Origin: Diphasiastrum complanatum
Lineage: Eukaryota > Streptophyta > Lycopodiopsida > Lycopodiales > Lycopodiaceae
Length of the DNA stretch: 64,000 bases
Assembly (NCBI GenBank): GCA_029204225.1
Contig: CM055101.1
Location: 59,568,094-59,632,093 of the forward strand
Direction of reading: 5' to 3'
Positions 58,483 to 64,000 of the stretch are shown in pieces. The position numbers were made by a program, and so were the translations under genes. The stretch's first letter is position 1. Each line of letters begins with the position of its first letter. Below the pieces are notes generated by a model. The model was given only the letters and a program-made list of their open reading frames with translations, was not told the DNA's origin and searched no databases.

Positions 58483-59120
58483 TGTGAAACAAACAGATCC
58501 AAAACATACTTGATGGATCTCTAAGATCTTGACCAATTTTGGATGCACATCTAGATTTAGCTACAAGATAGAAATCATCAATTTACACATGCTAGAAAGA
58601 TCTGATCATAAGCACTTAAGAATAGTAAGGTGTTGTCCTTGTCCATACAACAACAGCAGCCTACTGTCCTTCACAAGTGTGGATGCAAGATCAACAACAA
58701 AACTGACATTCTACACACTAGAAACCAAGATATCTTGAGATATACACATGAGATGGACATAGAATCAAAAGAGATGAATTATCCACATAAAATGAGAACT
58801 CAAAGATATTTTTTCCACGTTGGTACTGGTATGTACAACTGCTAAAATGTCATTTGGCCAATTGCCCTAAACTTGCCCTAAATGGTAACTTCTTGGTACT
58901 TCATCAAAAAACCTAGAAATTCTAGTCTAGATGCAATGTATGAAATCTAGCCAATTAGAATGGGTCCAAATCTGACCTCGTCCATATATCTACTTTCCAA
59001 AATTAGTACAAACACTATTTAGGCCTTTATTAACAAACATAAATCTATCTCTAAGTTGAAATTTCATGTTGGCCTCAAAATTGCCAAAATAGATCAACTA
59101 AACTAGTTAATTTTTTCACA
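58483..59120 (-). repeat. Copia 3: 5' LTR
   Basis: 638 bp, TGTGAAAC...TTTTTTCACA. It is related to the copia 1 LTR in its second half (TTTGGCCA-ATTGCCC, GTCTAGAT(G/T)CAATGTA, GTTGGCCTCAAAATTGCC-like blocks). Confidence 0.85.
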
Positions 59121-62100
59121 TACCCTGTAAATATGCAATTACCAAATCTAGAGGAAACTTGGAAGGCCTCGTTGTAATATTCACCTTAGGATCAAGCCTG
59201 CAATAACACCAAAAAGACATTGTGGAGCCAAACTGCCCATCCAAGTAGAAGCTCAAGACCAAATTCCCCACGACCCATGCTATGATGAATGAATACAAGA
59301 GAGAAGCGAAAAATTGGCAATCCAAAATTGGAATTTTGGATCTCCTACAACGAGTTTTTTGTGGGATAGAAGTAGCTACCCTAGTGCCTATGCATGCCAT
59401 GTGAATCCTTAGAATATTCTAATATCCTGTGAATATGCTATTGATACTTGTCTCCAATTGCCAAAGTTTTTATTTATCTAGTTTTTCATATTATTTTGAT
59501 TTTTTCAAAGTCATTATTATTGATTATTTTTTCATCAAAGTTAGCTTAAGATAGTGAAATGACCTTATTGAGATTTTATTTGATCTGATTCAATGTCATA
59601 GTAGGTTTCGCTAGTGTTGAGAGGATAGTTGTATCTTTTTGTTTGAGTTTAATCTTAATCCAACTCACCTAATTTTGTCTTCTAAGAACTCCTATCCACT
59701 ATACATACTCACCTCTCATAACAACCTGTAGAAATGAACTGTTGTTCGGGACAATCCATAGTTTTATACACATATTCGAACAATCTATAGAAATACTCGT
59801 AAATTCAAGACAGAGCAAAGGACAACACGATTTAATCCAAGTATTCGAGTTTGAGATAGGCAGTTTTTCATAGACTCGACTCGAATTGTTGACTATCAAC
59901 TATCGATTGACTATCAACTATTGATTATTGACTTTGATTCAAATATCAAATCAAACTATCGAGTCAACTATCAATTTGAACTGTCGATTCGACCATTATC
60001 ATGGTACCACTCAATATGGAGTATTTTCTCTACCAAATTCAATACAGACTATGGCACTATTCAATTATGCTACTTCATACAGATAATTATCAATGTTTGC
60101 CTATTGAACTACAGTTCACAACACAAAATGTATTGATCAGTTTAGTCTCTTAATATAAATGCTTAGTGTACAAGATCTGATTAGATTAAAAAAAAATGTT
60201 ACTTGTATATATAGTCATAAAATAGGATCAGAATCATATAAGTAGAATCAACAATTAAAGCTAGAATCAACAATCAATGGGCAATCATAGAATCAAAATC
60301 TATCGAGAGAGAGTGAGAGCAATCTAAAATATAGAGAAATCGATTTACCTGTCAGTTGAATTTTTTGTCAACTATAGAAGCATAGTAGGATCATAGTGCA
60401 TAACGCACAACTTCTGTGAACCTTATCTATAAGGAAAGCTCCCTAAGATCCTACTTACAAGACAAAACACTATGGAGGAACCACCCAACCAAGTAGAAGC
60501 AACCAATCAACTCTAGAAGCTTCACCCCCAAGCCAAGGAATAGGAAGCATGAAGGTAGAGTGGAACCCTAGCAATGAATCAATGATCACAATGAGGAGTA
60601 GGGCGAGTTTGGCCTCAATATATAGAGCCAAAAGCAACCTGGGCACATAGCCATGCATAGCTCTAAGTTCTCTATACATAGATTCACCTAGAATAGAGTC
60701 CTACGCGTGGACCAATTATTCATAGAATTGCTATTGATAACTCTACACATGCCTTGACTGTCCCAAACCTTGTCTAAACTCCATTTAGTGTGTTTTGGGC
60801 CTCACAAGGATATTAGTTACTTTTGGGTCACGTCCAGTATGACGTGGCATAACTAACAGCTTGATTTATTGGAGTACCGTGTATCCAGAACTAGGAGTAT
60901 ACTGAATCCTACTTACTGGCCATGGACATAACATTCTTCCTCCTTAAACTGCTTCTATCTTTGGAAGCTCTCTAAACAGGTAAGAATAACAGGAACAGTT
61001 CTTTTAACTCTCAATATCAACCTAGAAAATCATTATCCTTAGTCTAACTTTTACATCAAACAAGTACTCAGAGATAATCCTATTTTCCAAGTGAATCTCT
61101 ACACTAGAGTACAACTCAGGTTTGAAAAGTACACTAAGTGATAAACTTTTCCATTTCGGTTACATTCACCTCAAGTTAGTAACATCACCTTCATGTAAAG
61201 CACTTACATGAAATATTGGGTGAAATAACCAAACTTAAGAGATTAAAGTTAAAAAAATAATAAAATAATTATAATTACAGTCTAAAATTATCCACAACTC
61301 TGACAGATAATTCATAAGCTTTCAAATACAAATATCCTTAGAATCCAAATTCTAAGATATGATAATTCATACAATTAGAATCTCTAGGAGAATCATTAAG
61401 ATATAGAATGATTAAAACTCAACTCTGAGTATCCCAGATACTCTTTTGAGGTAAATGCTCTTGTTTCTAGCACCAAATACAAGAAAATAGCATTCATTCA
61501 TCTTAATAGACTTGTCTGTCTCCTATGGTAACTGGAGATCCAATCAAATGAAGAATTATACGAAAGCATCTACAGACCATAAACTGTAGTAGAATAACAT
61601 CCACTAGATAAATTAAATTCTCCACAAATAAAATACTTATCTTGTGAGAATGTCTATGAGATCCATAGGCCCTCAAATAAAATAGTGGAGTAGTGTCATA
61701 CTATACCAACAAGGTTAATATAGATTCTATAGTAAATAATGTCGTTCCCACAAAGGACAACGTTAGAAAGTTATGTTTTTGGTACAATTTATGACAAGTG
61801 GTTTTGAGTGTTATTCTGGTTGTCGACAGACATTAAAAAGTAACCAGTATTACTTATGTTTGGGATGGGTAATGTTAATAAATTCAGAACAACAATCTGG
61901 CCTCTATCGAATTGAAGGAAGCATGTTCTACATATGAGATGTTATCAGAGTAGTACAGCAGTACTACACTCTGGCTGATTAAGGTGTCAACAGACAATCG
62001 AGAATTGTTCGATGTATTCACGACTGTGTAGACAATTAGTTAATCGTGCTTGCGAACTATTCGTTTCTAGACAGAAGTCCTCAACAACTAAAGCCCAACT

Positions 62101-62700
62101 TAATGGTTAAAGAACACAAAGAGTTTTAGAACACGTTGTCAATGCCAATCAGGAAAACAGATCTAAGACTCAATTCTTTAAACAGGGACTGTCATCTCAT
62201 ATGTATACATACAGCTTTATTCAATGATCGTGCTAGACTGTACCAAAGATAGTCGTTATTCAAGTGCCGAAAAGAAAGTATTCGCGACAGACGAATAAGA
62301 TGGTTTTAAGACAGTTCTTTAGATCATGCTTTACGGAAACACAACAAACAACAGTGTGAGATCTATATATGTTCTACGGGACGAACAAACACACCTCTAA
62401 AACAACAGGTGCATCGCTCCCGCGAAAGGGTCTAGTTAACAATTAGACTGAAAATACGTTCAACTATACCATAGGAAGTATACTTAAGTATGAGTCAAAG
62501 TTACTCTAGTTTAACATGTCTTTTTGTATCTAGTCGTTTCGTATGGACGACCTAGTAAAGGTTATCCAAGGCAATGTCTTTTCCTTCTAAAGGTCTTGTC
62601 CTTAATTACAAGGCAAGTACTTAGGAGATATATTCCCGAAAAATGACTTAGGCCTCTTCATGATTTATACTTAACCAGCTCATATCTTCATTTTCGAGTA
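59121..62700. other. long AT-rich stretch without a supportable gene
   Basis: No frame carries a recognised domain. 59885-59990 is a degenerate array of GACTATCAACTATCGATT-like units. 60480-60680 has a 69-codon minus-strand frame with no family. 61200-62640 is stop-rich in all frames. It includes sequence directly downstream of the two small minus-strand ORFs at 62.7-63.6 kb, in which I could not read a continuing gene. Confidence 0.4.
59885..59990. repeat. degenerate short tandem repeat
   Basis: Repeated GACTATCAACTAT(C/T)GATT and TCAACTATCAATT units in the same orientation, five or six imperfect copies. Confidence 0.6.
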
Positions 62701-62702
62701 TA

Positions 62703-62894
62703 TCATGCCATATTTATGTTGATATTTTGAGGATTATTCGAAAAACATTCTTGTTCGTCAAATTTTTGTTGAGGCAAAAAGATATTTCTTTGTGTATTAT
62801 TTCTTCGTCTTAGAGAATATGTGTCTTGCTGTTTCTTTAATTGAATAGGTTGTTTTGAGTTGATCTTTGAATTGTTGATGAAAACTGAAATCAA
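62703..62894 (-). CDS. small basic, Gln/Asn-rich ORF of unknown function
   Basis: 63 codons from the ATG at 62894 to TGA at 62703. The product is rich in Lys, Arg, Gln and Asn (QPIQLKKQQDTYSLRRRNNT) and lacks hydrophobic segments. It lies 76 bases downstream of the 197-codon ORF on the same strand, and its stop overlaps a further ATG (ATGA), although that last frame closes after eight codons. The nucleic-acid-binding look of the composition and the compact arrangement are suggestive of a viral or retroelement gene cluster. It could equally be a chance frame. No family was recognised. Confidence 0.3.
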   Translation of the reverse strand: MISVFINNSKINSKQPIQLKKQQDTYSLRRRNNTQRNIFLPQQKFDEQECFSNNPQNININMA

Positions 62895-62970
62895 ACATCA
62901 AAACATCTTTAAACTTCAAAAAGTCAGCATCCCACAGAAACATCACCACGTCAAAGGCATGAATGAATAT

Positions 62971-63564
62971 TCATGAATGATTCAGTTCTTCATATAATTT
63001 CTGAGCAATCTCCAGGTTCTGTTGAGCTTCGATCAAGAGCAAGTCTTCTTTTGATTTTGTGTAGCGGCCAACTAGTAAGTTGTCGAATTCTTCTAACTTA
63101 ACCGGGAGTAATGTTCCATCGAACAGCTCCTGGGTTAACTTGGTATCTTCATCTGAATCACTACGTAGAGTGATTTTTTTACAGTAACGAGTTGAAAATC
63201 TAATAAAATTGCATTTAACATAAAGATTTTGAACAAAAAATAATGTCTTTGCCACAAAGGTACCAAATTGCCAAAATGTATATGTATAGAATTGCTTATA
63301 ACGGAATGACTTCCTTCGATCTTGCAAATTATAACGAATCTCCGCAAAATATTCTGCAAGGTTTCGCTCCCAATCCACATAAAGACTGAATAATTTCGGA
63401 TATATATTAATCAGCAAACCTGCATCATTGAATGCGCCTAAATCTGTAACAGCTTGTGGTTTGTACAGCTGAAACTGCAACTTTCGCTTCCAAAAATGTC
63501 GCTTATTATCTTCGTTCGGCAAAAATTGAAGTTCTTTGATACGAATATATTCAAGAGCATACAT
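62971..63564 (-). CDS. intact 197-codon ORF of unknown function
   Basis: The ATG at 63564 (MYALEYIRIKELQFLPNEDN) runs uninterrupted to TGA at 62971, which is unusual in this stop-rich neighbourhood. The protein is rich in aromatic and charged residues (LYVDWERNLAEYFAEIRYNL, RYKQFYTYTFWQFGTFVAKT). It has no signal peptide or clear membrane helix, and ends in a predicted helix with Leu/Ala heptads (LLLIEAQQNLEIAQKLYEEL) that could form a coiled coil. I recognise no family. A short ORF followed by a small basic ORF recalls the first two genes of some plant pararetroviruses, but no diagnostic motif is present, so this is only a hypothesis. A TE or an orphan exon is also possible. A 21-base hairpin overlaps the start codon region (63561-63581). 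Confidence 0.45.
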   Translation of the reverse strand: MYALEYIRIKELQFLPNEDNKRHFWKRKLQFQLYKPQAVTDLGAFNDAGLLINIYPKLFSLYVDWERNLAEYFAEIRYNLQDRRKSFRYKQFYTYTFWQFGTFVAKTLFFVQNLYVKCNFIRFSTRYCKKITLRSDSDEDTKLTQELFDGTLLPVKLEEFDNLLVGRYTKSKEDLLLIEAQQNLEIAQKLYEELNHS

Positions 63565-63581
63565 AGCCGAAGAGCCTATGT

Positions 63582-64000
63582 ATAACCCTGCTGATCCGAA
63601 AGGTACGACCTGGAACTTACCCTGGATTATGCCCCAACAGAGACATCATCTCTGCTCGATAGAGAGCTGGGCCCATAACCAGAGAAAGTCGTCCTTCTAT
63701 TGTGTAGGACTTTCATAACCCCCATGAAGTTCAATGTTGTTTGTTACCAGAATCCTTTTCTTGGTTGCATTTATTTATTTTGGCGTAGGAGTGAAGCTAG
63801 TGTGGTTGTAGTTGAGATTAATACTTTTGAATTTGTGATTACAAAACTATGTGATTGTAAAAACATTCACATTGAGAGGCAATTTGTGATAAAAATACTA
63901 AGTAAAAAAGCAGCTTGCTCTTGGGTAGAGAGAGAATAAAAGATGTGGTGCTCGGGTATAGAGAGAGTGTGCAACAAAAACTATGTGTAAAATCTCAAAA
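63582..64000. other. right edge, no gene seen
   Basis: A short hairpin GAAAGTC...GACTTTC lies at ~63685-63715. Overlapping plus-strand open frames (63536-63718, 63700-63939) have no recognised domain. Confidence 0.35.

Larger units (their letters stand above)
55155..59120 (-). mobile_element. Copia 3: Ty1/copia remnant containing a second copia (Copia 4)
   Basis: The outer element on the minus strand has a complete right LTR (58483-59120, the 5' LTR), a primer site, and a leader similar to the copia 1 leader. It also has an RT piece (55500-55925) and a truncated left LTR (55155-55513). The outer flanks TACCA (55150-55154) and TACCC (59121-59125) resemble a 5-bp duplication with one change. 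Between leader and RT lies the 5' half of another copia (55926-57946). RNase H and the U3 start of the 3' LTR are deleted. Its RT is closely similar to copia 1. Confidence 0.8.

Noticed and set aside
62971-63564. Chloroplast-derived insertion (ycf-like) as explanation of the ORF
   Set aside because: The AT-rich, aromatic composition suggested it, but no ycf1/ycf2 or other plastid motif could be recognised and no adjacent plastid gene is present.

Overview
The window reads as nuclear DNA from a large-genome land plant. It is AT-rich and almost entirely made of decayed, nested LTR retrotransposons: copia (Ty1) elements primed by initiator-Met tRNA, plant-type gypsy (Ty3) elements, a LINE piece and small DNA transposons. 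I see no operon structure, tRNA, rRNA or CRISPR. The very long TE-filled intron and a retroelement class rare in flowering plants make a fern, lycophyte or gymnosperm plausible, but the sequence does not settle the species.

One convincing host gene is present. It is a RING-CH (RINGv, C4HC3) zinc-finger protein on the minus strand, with exon 1 at 52265-52959 and exon 2 at 39793-40030. The intron is 12,234 bp and falls inside the zinc finger: six ligands are in exon 1, and the last CxxC plus a C-terminal membrane segment are in exon 2. The intron holds a hAT-like MITE (40912-41455), a broken reverse transcriptase of Penelope-like aspect (about 43.4-45.4 kb, antisense to the gene) and a deletion-derivative copia element with two LTRs (46867-50860).

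Layout. 0-1.7 kb: LTR relics. 1.7-4.5 kb: no gene seen. 4.6-5.3 kb: LINE endonuclease fragment. 6.5-8.5 kb: gypsy C pol (minus). 8.5-9.4 kb: copia D fragment (minus). 9.4-11.24 kb: copia E 5' end (plus), with LTR, PBS and gag. 11.24-19.16 kb: an unclassified minus-strand TE ORF with a coiled coil, split by a full-length copia (12662-18489, perfect AAGTG duplication). 20.2-31.2 kb: old minus-strand gypsy A, interrupted by a gag-only non-autonomous LTR element (20286-25368, CCAGT duplication) and by a solo LTR of a related family (29605-30800, AGGCT duplication). 31.96-32.18 kb: a miniature Helitron-like element. 33.1 kb: a (TA)n tract. 34.2 kb: a gypsy integrase scrap. 37.2-38.5 kb: copia 5' end. 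39.8-53.2 kb: the RING-CH gene. 55.2-59.1 kb: a composite of two copia elements (minus). 62.7-63.6 kb: an unrecognised, intact 197-codon ORF followed by a small basic ORF.

The most useful observations are the target-site-confirmed nesting order, the gag-only LTR element with five hairpin-forming repeats in its leader, the split RING-CH gene, a palindromic ACACGTGT box shared by several copia LTR families, and the unassigned ORF near the right edge. Insertion boundaries marked by target duplications are strong evidence. Family names for the degraded pieces rest on motifs I could read by eye and were not confirmed by any database search.
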